From DASVEE01 sp036399695 (GTDB lineage Bacteria > Acidobacteriota > Thermoanaerobaculia > Gp7-AA8), in contig DASWMP010000018.1 in NCBI GenBank assembly GCA_036399695.1, positions 1 through 11,484 of the forward strand: a stretch of 11,484 bases of DNA, given 5' to 3'. Every line of letters starts with the position of its first letter. Positions within the stretch are counted from its first letter, which is position 1. The translations under genes and the position numbers were made by a program. This document shows, in pieces, positions 1 to 6,326 of the stretch. The notes under the pieces were generated by a model that was given only the letters and a program-made list of their open reading frames with translations, did not search any database and was not told where the DNA came from.

Positions 1-22
1 ATATTCGGCGGAATCTGAATGT
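1..22 (+). repeat. Terminal direct repeat, left copy
   Basis: The first 22 bases of the window are repeated exactly as its last 22 (11463-11484). They lead directly into the dispersed repeat that follows. Either the sequence closes on itself as a circle of 11,462 bp, or both ends fall in copies of the same genomic repeat. The gene content favours the second explanation. Confidence 0.9.
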
Positions 23-140
23 GGGACAGACACTCCTGTCTGTCCGCGCCCGCAGGCGCCGGTTCATCGACGGCAGAACCAAGGGAGTAGATCGAAACGC
101 ACCGTTTTGAGACACCCTCCTTTCGCCACCGCACTCCGAG
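18..140 (+). repeat. Dispersed palindromic repeat, left inverted copy
   Basis: This stretch is an inverted, partly diverged copy of 11268-11435. It opens with two adjacent hairpins: GACAGACA-CTCC-TGTCTGTC (25-44) and GCGCC-CGCA-GGCGC (46-59). Shared blocks follow: CCGTTTTGAGACACCCTCC at 102-120, whose reverse complement is at 11345-11363, and a 17-base block at 124-140 matching 11268-11284 in reverse complement. Loops differ between the copies while stems are kept, which is what is expected of a structured dispersed repeat (REP- or MITE-like). A short minus-strand open frame across it (64-252) is arginine-rich and not credible as a gene. Confidence 0.8.
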
Positions 141-164
141 ACAGTTGAGCGCCGCCGCGAAAGC

Positions 165-232
165 GCCTCGGGTGCCCCGACGGAAGCGCCAACAGGAGAA
201 GGGGACGAAGGAGGAGCCGGGGCATCCGAGGC
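165..232. repeat. Inverted repeat, 15-bp arms
   Basis: The arms at 165-179 (GCCTCGGGTGCCCCG) and 218-232 (CGGGGCATCCGAGGC) match at 14 of 15 positions, with a 38-base spacer. It lies in the gene-free first 406 bases, between the terminal repeat and the hydrolase 3' hairpin. It may be part of the same compound repeat block. No coding sequence is supported here. Confidence 0.65.
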
Positions 233-305
233 TTGCGGGTTACCGCAGCCATCAGTTTATGCGGCTACAGCATACGATGCAAGCGTTATTTCGATTCCCT
301 CAATT

Positions 306-393
306 CTGAGCGGAGCGAAGAATCAACGGAGCCCCAGCGAAGATCCACGCCACAGGCATAGCTGAGGCTCCACAGATCCTTCGCTTCGCTCAG
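306..393 (-). repeat. Long hairpin downstream of the hydrolase gene
   Basis: The 19-base arms 306-324 (CTGAGCGGAGCGAAGAATC) and 375-393 (GATCCTTCGCTTCGCTCAG) pair with two mismatches. After three unpaired bases the stem resumes as GGAGCC (328-333) with GGCTCC (366-371). It starts 14 bases past the hydrolase stop codon, so it would fold in that transcript's 3' end and could slow RNA decay or help termination. There is no T-run after it on the minus strand, so it is not a textbook intrinsic terminator. Its sequence resembles dispersed intergenic repeats more than a dedicated terminator. Confidence 0.6.
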
Positions 394-406
394 GATTGGG
401 GGACCG

Positions 407-1042
407 CTACCCCTCGATCAGCTCTTCGGCCCAGCTCCGCATCGTCTCTTCGACGGCTTCGAGCTGCTTGGTGAAGAAGTGATCCGCTCCCGTCACGATC
501 ACGCTCTCGGAGTTGCGGATGTGGGGGACGAGCTTCTCGAGTTTGTTGACGTCGCCATGCTCGTCCTGCGTCCCGTGCAGGAAGAGCTTCGGTTTCTCGC
601 AGTTCCGGAGGTAGCTGAAGTCGTACTTGTTGACGGGCGTCCCGATGAGGAACAGGGCGTCGACTTCCGGCAGCTCGCAGGCGACGCGGGTCGAGACCCA
701 TGACCCGAACGAGAAACCGCCGACGATGAGCTTCTTGCCCGGCAGCTTCCGCTTGGCCCATTCGATGGCCGCGGCGACGTCCTTCTGCTCCCCTTCCCCA
801 CCTTCGAAGTGGCCGCCGCTCGCGCCGACGCCGCGGAAGTTGAAGCGCAGCGTGGCGACGTTCGCCGCCTCGAGACCGCGCGCGGCACGGAAGACGACTT
901 TGTTGTGCAGCGTCCCGCCGCCGGTCGGCAGCGGGTGGCAGACGATGGCGATGCCGGCCGGGTCCTGGAGGTCGCGGTAAAGCGCTTCCAGCCTGCCGGC
1001 GGTGCTGTAGAGATCGACGTGGCGTAACGGTTTTGGGTTCAC
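407..1042 (-). CDS. Alpha/beta hydrolase (serine hydrolase superfamily)
   Basis: This 211-residue cytoplasmic protein has no signal peptide or membrane segment. The fold and triad are readable: nucleophile elbow G-F-S-F-G with Ser111, acid Asp160 in HGTQDE, and base His188 in GADHFF. The HPLP (36-39) and NFRGVG (68-73) loops are likely to form the oxyanion region. This pattern matches the short COG2945-type alpha/beta hydrolases, whose substrates are mostly unknown (small esters or lipids are usual guesses). The start is GTG, chosen because its GTGA overlaps the TGA of the upstream Rieske gene by four bases, a sign of translational coupling. All family motifs are inside the frame and intact. 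Superfamily assignment is sure; substrate cannot be told. Confidence 0.9.
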   Translation of the reverse strand: MNPKPLRHVDLYSTAGRLEALYRDLQDPAGIAIVCHPLPTGGGTLHNKVVFRAARGLEAANVATLRFNFRGVGASGGHFEGGEGEQKDVAAAIEWAKRKLPGKKLIVGGFSFGSWVSTRVACELPEVDALFLIGTPVNKYDFSYLRNCEKPKLFLHGTQDEHGDVNKLEKLVPHIRNSESVIVTGADHFFTKQLEAVEETMRSWAEELIEG

Positions 1043-1347
1043 GAGAGTTTCACTTCGATGCGCTCGCCCGAGATCCTGACCTCGTGCGTCGCAATCCTGA
1101 TCTCACGGTTTCCGTCGCAGACTCCGGTCGCGAGGTCGAAGCCCCAGAGGTGCCACGGGCAGACGATCTCGTTGCCCAGCAGATCCCCCTCGGCCAGCGG
1201 TCCGCCGCGATGCGGACAGGTGTTGTCGGTGGCGAAGAATCCTTGTTTCGTGTGATGGAGCGCAACGGTCCGGCCGTCGATGACAAACGCCTTCGAGCGA
1301 CCAGCCGGCACGTCCGCGATCGATGCAATGTCGACGAACTCGGGCAT
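1039..1347 (-). CDS. Rieske [2Fe-2S] ferredoxin-like protein
   Basis: This 102-residue soluble protein consists of a single Rieske domain. The cluster ligands are in CPHRGG (Cys44, His46) and CPWHLWGFD (Cys63, His66), the usual C-x-H ... C-x2-H pattern of ferredoxins and NirD-like subunits. It probably passes electrons to an oxygenase or reductase, but no such partner is in the window. The frame stays open upstream to 1452, but that extra part translates the heptamer repeat region, so the ATG at 1345-1347 is preferred; no clear ribosome binding site precedes it. Its stop overlaps the start of the hydrolase gene by four bases, so the two are almost certainly translated together. Confidence 0.88.
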   Translation of the reverse strand: MPEFVDIASIADVPAGRSKAFVIDGRTVALHHTKQGFFATDNTCPHRGGPLAEGDLLGNEIVCPWHLWGFDLATGVCDGNREIRIATHEVRISGERIEVKLS

Positions 1348-1390
1348 GCGGGCGCGCAGTGTATCGCAGGCTGCGGCCTGCGGCCTGCGG

Positions 1391-1514
1391 GATTGAGGAT
1401 TGAGAATTGAGGAGAGCACGCCATCGCCCGCGCGGAGCCTAGCGGCGCGCATGCCATGTGATCCTCAACCCCAGGTCATCATCCTCAATCCTCAATCCTC
1501 AATTCTCAATCCTC
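1391..1514. repeat. Heptamer (ATTGAGG) inverted repeat
   Basis: The left arm 1395-1413 (GAGGATTGAGAATTGAGGA) is the exact reverse complement of 1496-1514. Both arms are built from tandem ATTGAGG/CCTCAAT heptamers with single-base variants, and the array extends on the left to 1391 and on the right back to about 1481. About 80 bases separate the arms. The right arm touches the stop codon of amrS, so the structure folds in the amrS 3' end and lies before the Rieske start. The same architecture with a different heptamer occurs at 10768-10845. Confidence 0.8.
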
Positions 1515-2613
1515 AGCCACCGGCCCGCAGCGCCCGCGGAATCCCGCTCCGCCCGATTGCCGCGGTTCCGTCCCACACGCCCGGGATCTCGGTCGTGCAT
1601 TTCGGACACTTGCCGTCCACGAGGTCGAACGACGTCACCCGGAACCCGGTCCGGCCGATGACGACCGTATCGCACGTCGGGCAGTGCGTCGACTCCAGGT
1701 CGCCGAACGCCCCCGGGATGTTGCCCGGATAGATGAACCGGAGGCCGGCCCGCTTCCCGATCTCGTACGCGCGCAGCAGGTGCGACGCGGTCGTGTTCGG
1801 GTTGTCCATCTTGTAGTCGCTGTGGAAGGCGGTGATGTGCCACGGGATGTCGCGGTCGACGCTGACGAGGAACTCCGCGATCTTCGTCAGCTCTTCGTCC
1901 GAATCGTTGAAGCCGGGGATGACGAGGGTGACGATCTCGATCCAGATCTTGCGCGCCTTGAGGCTGCGGATCGTGTCGAGCACCGGCTTGAGGACGCCGC
2001 CGAGGTCGCGGTAATGGCGGTCGTCGAACCCTTTGAGGTCGACCTTGTACAGATCGACGTACGGCTCGATGTAATCCAGCACCTCGGGCGTCCCATTACC
2101 GTTCGAAACGTACGAACAGACCAGCCCTTCCTTCTTCGCTTCCCGGAACACTTCCACGGCCCACTCGGACGTGATGAGCGGCTCGTTGTAAGTGGAGGTG
2201 ATGACCTTCGCGCCGTGCTTTTTGGCCAGCCGCACCAGGTCCGCCGGCTCGATGTCGGCCGGAGGCGCGCCGGCAACGGGATCGCGCAGCGCCTGCGACG
2301 TCACCCAGTTCTGGCAGTACCCGCAGTGGTAATCGCACCCGAGCATCCCGAACGACAACGCCAGCGCCCCCGGATAGGCGTGAAAGAACGGTTTCTTCTC
2401 GATCGGATCGACCTGCAACGCCGCGACGTAACCGCGCGGCACCTTCAGCACGCCATCCTCGTTGTAGCGAACTTTGCAGATGCCCTTCAGCCCGTTCAGG
2501 ATCTTGCAGCGATGCCCGCAGGAGAAGCAGCGCAGGGCCTTATTGTCGAGCTTCTCGTAGAGCTCGCCCTCAACCGTGCGCGTCGAAAGAACTTCGCCGA
2601 GTGTGGTGGACAT
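1513..2613 (-). CDS. amrS: AmmeMemoRadiSam system radical SAM enzyme
   Basis: This 366-residue cytoplasmic protein matches the AmrS family, the radical SAM member of a widespread three-protein set with AMMECR1- and MEMO1-like partners whose chemistry is unsettled. The cluster motif C-x3-C-x2-C is at Cys93, Cys97 and Cys100 (CDYHCGYC). The N-terminal cysteines of this family are present (Cys29, Cys32, Cys36, Cys46), and a C-terminal zinc-ribbon-like pair CPTC/CPKC sits at 311-314 and 336-339. Other supporting motifs are TYNEP (141-145), SNGNGT (170-175), KVDLKGF (190-196) and PGFND (233-237). Start is the ATG at 2611-2613; no strong Shine-Dalgarno precedes it. The usual amrA/amrB partners are not in the window, although in many genomes they are adjacent or fused. 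Downstream are the Rieske and hydrolase genes. Confidence 0.93.
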   Translation of the reverse strand: MSTTLGEVLSTRTVEGELYEKLDNKALRCFSCGHRCKILNGLKGICKVRYNEDGVLKVPRGYVAALQVDPIEKKPFFHAYPGALALSFGMLGCDYHCGYCQNWVTSQALRDPVAGAPPADIEPADLVRLAKKHGAKVITSTYNEPLITSEWAVEVFREAKKEGLVCSYVSNGNGTPEVLDYIEPYVDLYKVDLKGFDDRHYRDLGGVLKPVLDTIRSLKARKIWIEIVTLVIPGFNDSDEELTKIAEFLVSVDRDIPWHITAFHSDYKMDNPNTTASHLLRAYEIGKRAGLRFIYPGNIPGAFGDLESTHCPTCDTVVIGRTGFRVTSFDLVDGKCPKCTTEIPGVWDGTAAIGRSGIPRALRAGG

Positions 2614-2649
2614 GGGTAGGTAAACGCGGGGAGGGGGCGATTTGCTCCG

Positions 2650-2981
2650 TCAGGGGTGCTCAAGAACCAACTGAGCCACACGACTGAGGACTGAAGAGGA
2701 ATTGCGGCCGCGTAAAAGGCACGCAGGCCGTTCTCGTTCCGCACAATGTCGCTTAGAAGTGGCAATGCCTCAGAGCTGCGTAGCTTACCAAACCCTAAAA
2801 TGGCGAACTCTCCGGCGCGTTCATCATCAATCACTGACATTAGTAGCGGGATGGCGGCTGGGTTTCCTGCCTTGACAGTATTCTGCCCGCGCGAAGCCTG
2901 GCCGATGGTGCGGAGCTCTTCGGCGAGGCGAGTCGCTTCCGCGACGTCCGCTTTGCGGTGCGAGAGGAACAGGTTGGCCAT
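2650..2981 (-). pseudogene. Remnant of a TIR-like/HEAT-repeat protein
   Basis: From the ATG at 2979-2981 the frame begins MANLFLSHRKADVAEATRLA, which looks like the first strand and helix of a TIR domain (FLSH, then an acidic amphipathic helix ending EELRTIG). At about residue 29 this stops abruptly and the rest looks like HEAT repeats (NPAAIPLLMSVIDD, EALPLLSDIVRNENG). Codon use also changes there from GC-rich to AT-richer (TTA, CTA, GAT, ATT). Near 2700 the original frame runs on into the amrS region, whereas a shifted frame gives a plausible helical end (SRVAQLVLEHP) and stops with TGA at 2652-2650. The simplest reading is an internal deletion of most of the TIR domain plus a late frameshift. 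TIR-containing multidomain proteins often act in NAD-linked immunity or signalling. A short chimeric but live gene cannot be excluded. Confidence 0.5.
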
Positions 2982-3058
2982 AGGTGTGGAAGAAGTTTAG
3001 CGGATTCGCGGGAGGCGTCTGTCTTGGCCGTGGACGCTCGGGCGATTAGAGTGCGGCC

Positions 3059-3841
3059 ATGTTCATCACTGTCGAACGTACTGACGCTGTCGCTACCATC
3101 ACGCTCAACCGGCCGGACAAGCTGAATGCCTTCAGCGGGACGATGCGGGAGGATCTGCTTGCCGCGTTGCGCGAGGCGCAGGCGGACGCGGGGTGCCGCG
3201 TGGTCGTGCTGACGGGGGCGGGGCGGGCGTTCTGCTCGGGCGGCGACGTGGAGTACATGAGCGGGTTGCAGCAGCGGGCGGACATCGAGGCCTTTCGGAA
3301 GCTGCTCGATGCGGGGCGGGAGATCGTGACGCAGATTGCGACGATGGCGAAGCCGGTCATCGCGGCGATCAACGGGGTGGCCGCCGGCGCGGGGTGCAAT
3401 CTGGCGCTGGCGTGCGATTACCGGATCGCGTCCGACGCGGCAAAGCTGAGCGAGAGTTTCGTGCGCATCGGGCTGCATCCCGACTGGGGAGGGACGTGGC
3501 TGCTGCCTCGTCTGGTCGGACGCAGTCGGGCCATGGAGATTCTGATGACCGGGCGGATGGTGGACGCGGCGGAAGCGGTGGCCATCGGGATGGTGGACCG
3601 GGTCGTGCCGGCGGCCGAGCTGCTGCCGGAGACGATGAAGCTGGCCGCCGCGTTGGCGGCGGCTCCACCGCTGGCGCTGGCCGGGATCAAGCGGGCGGTG
3701 ATGGCTTCGGAGCAGAACGACCTGCGCACGCAGATCGACCTGGAGAGCGCGCACCAGTTGCAGTGCTTTCTGTCGAAGGATGCGGCGGAAGGGATGGGGG
3801 CATTCTTCGAGAAGCGGAGCGCGCGGTTCCGCGGGGAATAA
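3059..3841 (+). CDS. PaaG-like enoyl-CoA hydratase/isomerase family protein
   Basis: This 260-residue crotonase-fold protein is normal in length for the family. The oxyanion-hole segments are FCSGGD (58-63) and GVAAGAG (106-112). Both glutamates of classical hydratases are replaced: the position after GAGC is Asn114 instead of Glu, and the second falls at Phe134. Instead it carries IGLHPDWGGTW (137-147) with Asp142, the position corresponding to the catalytic Asp136 of PaaG-type isomerases, which shift double bonds or isomerise ring-1,2-epoxyphenylacetyl-CoA. It is therefore more likely an isomerase than a hydratase, acting on an acyl- or aryl-CoA in the cytosol. No other phenylacetate or beta-oxidation gene is adjacent, so the substrate is open. 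It is the only convincing plus-strand gene, divergent from the TIR-like remnant, with a 77-base gap that should hold its promoter; only a weak GAG precedes the ATG. Confidence 0.88.
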   Translation: MFITVERTDAVATITLNRPDKLNAFSGTMREDLLAALREAQADAGCRVVVLTGAGRAFCSGGDVEYMSGLQQRADIEAFRKLLDAGREIVTQIATMAKPVIAAINGVAAGAGCNLALACDYRIASDAAKLSESFVRIGLHPDWGGTWLLPRLVGRSRAMEILMTGRMVDAAEAVAIGMVDRVVPAAELLPETMKLAAALAAAPPLALAGIKRAVMASEQNDLRTQIDLESAHQLQCFLSKDAAEGMGAFFEKRSARFRGE

Positions 3842-3875
3842 AAGGGCCGCAGGCCGTGTGAAGCCGCGGAAAGTT

Positions 3876-4148
3876 GCTTTTGAAACCAACGAATCTGCTT
3901 TCAAGAGCAACGAGCTTGCTTTCAAAAGCAGCAAGCTTGCTTTCAAGAGCAACGAGCTTGCTTTCAAGAGCAACGAGCTTGCTTTCAAAAGCAACGGGCT
4001 TGCTTTCAAAAGCAGCGGGCTTGCTTTCAAGAGCAGCGGGCTTGCTTTCAAAAGCAACGGGCCTGCTTTCAAAAGCAACGGCCTTGCTTTCAAGAGCAAC
4101 GGACCTGCTTTCAAGAGCTACGAGCCTGCTTTCAAGAGCAACGCAGTC
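3876..4148. repeat. 21-bp tandem repeat array (about 13 units)
   Basis: Twelve units of consensus GCTTTCAARAGCAACGRGCTT run from 3897 to 4148, preceded by a degenerate unit at 3876-3896. Variation is confined to a few positions (AAAAGC/AAGAGC, AACG/AGCG, GGG/GAG). Each unit holds small dyads: GCTTT-CA-AAAGC where the A variant is present, and GCAA...TTGC across the junction. Because 21 is a multiple of three and the unit lacks stops, several frames on both strands stay open through it, producing false proteins with seven-residue repeats. The array lies exactly between the 3' ends of the convergent crotonase and membrane-protein genes. It shows no sign of being coding. Confidence 0.95.
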
Positions 4149-4161
4149 GCTGGCGAGAGCC

Positions 4162-4202
4162 CATCTGTCCCATTCGTCCCATCTGTCCCATTGGTCCCAT
4201 CG
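4162..4202. repeat. 9-bp tandem repeat (CATYBGTCC)
   Basis: Four consecutive nonamers, CATCTGTCC, CATTCGTCC, CATCTGTCC and CATTGGTCC, followed by a partial CATCG, end 11 bases before the membrane-protein stop codon. Alternate units are identical, giving an 18-bp higher-order period. It follows the 21-bp array after about 13 bases and is unrelated to it in sequence. Confidence 0.85.
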
Positions 4203-4213
4203 TGCTCCGGCGC

Positions 4214-6130
4214 CTACGGCAGCCAGCGGAACCACTGATGCGGCAGGGTGGTTCGGTTTCCGGCGTGATCGATCAGCTCGACCAGTACGTCGGTATCGCG
4301 GCGGATGCCGGGTGGGCGTTTTTCGATCTTCAGCTCGAAGAGGGACGTCTCGTGGTTGTACATGGGGAACTTGCCGGCGAGAGTGGGGTGTGGGAGCAGG
4401 CGCGCCTCGCGGGTGAACGTCTTGTTGCCGAGGTGGATGCGGACGGCGCGGATGCCGGCGGAGGAGAGGGCCCAGCCGTGGATGTGGAGCGGGCCTTCGA
4501 CTGTGGCAGCGGGTAACGGGCCGTTGAGGTAGCCGAAAGGGCTCTGGTTCGGGTCGGGGGGACCGCCGAGGAGGGCGTTCGGAACGGTGGGGGCATCGCC
4601 CTGGTCGAGGGCGAAGACGTAATCGCCGCCGAGGCCACCTTCGAAGCGGCGGACGAAGCGGAGGCGGGAGGCGGCGAGCCAGCGCGGGATGGCGTCGGTG
4701 GCCAGGGCGTCGGCGTGGACGACGATGAGCGCGCACTGCATCCTGCGCAGCTCGTCCAGCGTCCCGGGCGGGATGGTCTCGGACGCGAACAGCTCCGAGA
4801 GACGGCGATGCACCGGCGGGACGAAGCCGGAGACGCCGTTGAACGTCGGCTTCTGATGGACGGCGATGCCGGGGAGGTAGTGGTACTCGAGCGGCGTGCC
4901 GATGGGCAGCTCGAGGATCGCGCCGCGGACGTCCGTCTTCGCCAGCCATTCGTACACCGGCGCCGAACGTTCGGGCATGAGGTACCAGCGGCGCGGCACG
5001 TCCCACGCTTCGACGATGACCGCGGCGACGATGAGCGCGGCGACGAGCCGCCGCTGGGCGGCGAAGGCGGCGAGCATGGTGATGCCGAGGTAGGCCAGCA
5101 CCGCCCAGCGCGCCGGCGCGCGGATGCCCTGGAGGACGTGCACGTGCTCGTAGGCGAAGCGGTAGACGGCGGAGTGGAGGCCCAACGACAGGAGGATGCC
5201 GAGAGCGACGAGGAGCAGGCCGATGGCGGGCCAGGCGTTCGTGCGCCAGGGAAGGCGCCGGCTGGAAGCCGGCGGACCGGCCGGCAGGATGCCGGCGCTC
5301 CACAAACCGAAGAGCAGCAGCACGGTGAAGGCGGCGAAGCCGGGGAAAATGCGGCGTTCCGGCTCGTCGACCTGCATCCGCAGCCAGTCGCCTGCTGCAG
5401 CGGAGAAGCGTTGCGTTTCTTCGACGTTGCCGCGGTCGAGCGCGCGGTACGGCTGCATGACCAGGACGAGCAGCAGCGCCGCGATACCGAGCGCAGTGAC
5501 GGCATGCCGTCGCGGTCTGCCGAGAAACAGCAGCACGACTGCGACGGCGGCAGCACCGAAGACGAGGTAGTGCAGGTTCGTCAGCCCGTTCATCAGGAAC
5601 GCGGCACCTGCAAACATCGCCGAGCGCCAGTCGCGCCGGCGCGCATACACGACCAGCGCCGCAAGCGTCAGCGGCAGCCACATCCCCCAGGCGAACTGGA
5701 GATGCGGGATCTGCACGAAGCGCCACGGCAGAAAGCCATACAGCGTCCCCGCCGCAAGCCCCGCCCCTACCGACCCGGTGAGCGTCCGCCCCAGCACGTA
5801 GCCGCCATACGCGCTGCCGGCCAATCCCAGAAGGAGCAGCACGTTGTGCACGGCGAGGTCCGGCAACCACGCCAGCAACGCCGCAACGGGCACGAGCCCG
5901 AACAGGTTCTCGCTGTACGTGAGACTAGCGGTGGCCGGATAGAAGATGTTCGCGTTCCACGGCGACCGCCACTCGCGCAACGCATGGACGTCCCACGAGA
6001 CGATCCAGGAGTTGATGAGCGGATCCCCCGGATCCGACACAGCGGTCGTGAGCAACCGCGCCAGCGGCCAGGTCAGAACGACCGCCAGGCCAGCGAAGCC
6101 AGCCAACACCGCCAATTCACGCCGCCACAC
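4214..6130 (-). CDS. Polytopic membrane protein, GT-C glycosyltransferase-like
   Basis: The protein has 638 residues and about 12 hydrophobic segments between residues 5 and 375, followed by a soluble C-terminal half. After the first membrane helix comes SDPGDPLINSW (32-42); an acidic pair in this first outer loop is typical of GT-C glycosyltransferases of the PMT type, where it binds the lipid-phosphate sugar donor. Residues 400-510 look like a mixed alpha/beta domain (RGAILELPIGTP, CALIVVHADAL) and 545-638 like a beta-sandwich (HIHGWAL, VRIHLGNKTF, VLVELIDHAGN). It is probably an inner-membrane enzyme adding sugars to lipids or proteins on the outer face; acceptor and sugar are unknown. The start is GTG at 6130; no good ribosome site is seen. 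Residues 278-295 are the translation of an inserted repeat. The gene stands alone, downstream of a giant hairpin. Confidence 0.8.
   Translation of the reverse strand: MWRRELAVLAGFAGLAVVLTWPLARLLTTAVSDPGDPLINSWIVSWDVHALREWRSPWNANIFYPATASLTYSENLFGLVPVAALLAWLPDLAVHNVLLLLGLAGSAYGGYVLGRTLTGSVGAGLAAGTLYGFLPWRFVQIPHLQFAWGMWLPLTLAALVVYARRRDWRSAMFAGAAFLMNGLTNLHYLVFGAAAVAVVLLFLGRPRRHAVTALGIAALLLVLVMQPYRALDRGNVEETQRFSAAAGDWLRMQVDEPERRIFPGFAAFTVLLLFGLWSAGILPAGPPASSRRLPWRTNAWPAIGLLLVALGILLSLGLHSAVYRFAYEHVHVLQGIRAPARWAVLAYLGITMLAAFAAQRRLVAALIVAAVIVEAWDVPRRWYLMPERSAPVYEWLAKTDVRGAILELPIGTPLEYHYLPGIAVHQKPTFNGVSGFVPPVHRRLSELFASETIPPGTLDELRRMQCALIVVHADALATDAIPRWLAASRLRFVRRFEGGLGGDYVFALDQGDAPTVPNALLGGPPDPNQSPFGYLNGPLPAATVEGPLHIHGWALSSAGIRAVRIHLGNKTFTREARLLPHPTLAGKFPMYNHETSLFELKIEKRPPGIRRDTDVLVELIDHAGNRTTLPHQWFRWLP
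5257..5296. repeat. Paired-hairpin repeat inside a coding region
   Basis: Two hairpins with the same design, GCCGGC-N5-GCCGGC, lie at 5257-5273 (loop TGGAA) and 5280-5296 (loop AGGAT), six bases apart. Read on the minus strand they supply part of SAGILPAGPPASSRRLPW, an alanine/proline-rich stretch (residues 278-295 of the membrane protein) falling in a loop between hydrophobic segments. This fits an in-frame insertion of a palindromic repeat that the protein tolerates. Confidence 0.75.
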
Positions 6131-6167
6131 TTCGCGCGGATTGTAACGGGGGACGACTGACCGGGGA

Positions 6168-6301
6168 CCTCCGGCGGGCCGGCACGGCCGGCGGCGCTGG
6201 TTGCTGCGCTATGCCGTGGTCATCGCACTGAACGTGTTCATCGCAACACGCACCGCATGGCACAGCAACAAGCGCCGCCGGCCGTGCCGGCCCGCCGGAG
6301 G
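6168..6301. repeat. Giant GC-rich palindrome (31-bp perfect arms)
   Basis: Left arm 6168-6198 and right arm 6271-6301 are perfect reverse complements over 31 bp. After one mismatch the pairing continues as GTTGCTG (6200-6206) with CAGCAAC (6263-6269), then imperfectly through ATGCCGTG with CACCGCAT. The tip holds the direct repeat TCATCGCA (6220-6227 and 6238-6245) around TGAACGTGTTCA. The whole unit is 134 bases. It lies between the PP2C phosphatase stop and the GTG start of the membrane protein, so it would fold in the phosphatase mRNA 3' end and could end or stabilise that transcript. A pair of inverted REP-like units (REPIN-like) is the best structural description. Confidence 0.9.
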
Positions 6302-6326
6302 CCCCTCGTCCGTCTTCCCCGTTACG

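Noticed and set aside
64..252. Minus-strand open frame of 62 codons
   Set aside because: It reads through the dispersed repeat and a hairpin, is very Arg/Leu rich, and has no homology I can recognise.
2840..4114. Minus-strand open frame encoding PLLLKAS-like repeats
   Set aside because: It is the 21-bp array read in one frame, then the antisense of the crotonase gene. The crotonase motifs are intact on the other strand.
3876..4148. CRISPR array
   Set aside because: The units are contiguous 21-bp repeats without spacers, and no cas gene is present.
3780..4416. Plus-strand proteins with seven-residue repeats (AFKSNEL and LLSRATS types)
   Set aside because: Both are frames of the 21-bp array, open only because the unit is a multiple of three without stops. 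There is no ribosome site and no credible end.
4715..6160. Plus-strand open frame of 481 codons
   Set aside because: It is antisense to the membrane protein, rich in Arg, Glu, Gln and His, with no recognisable motif.
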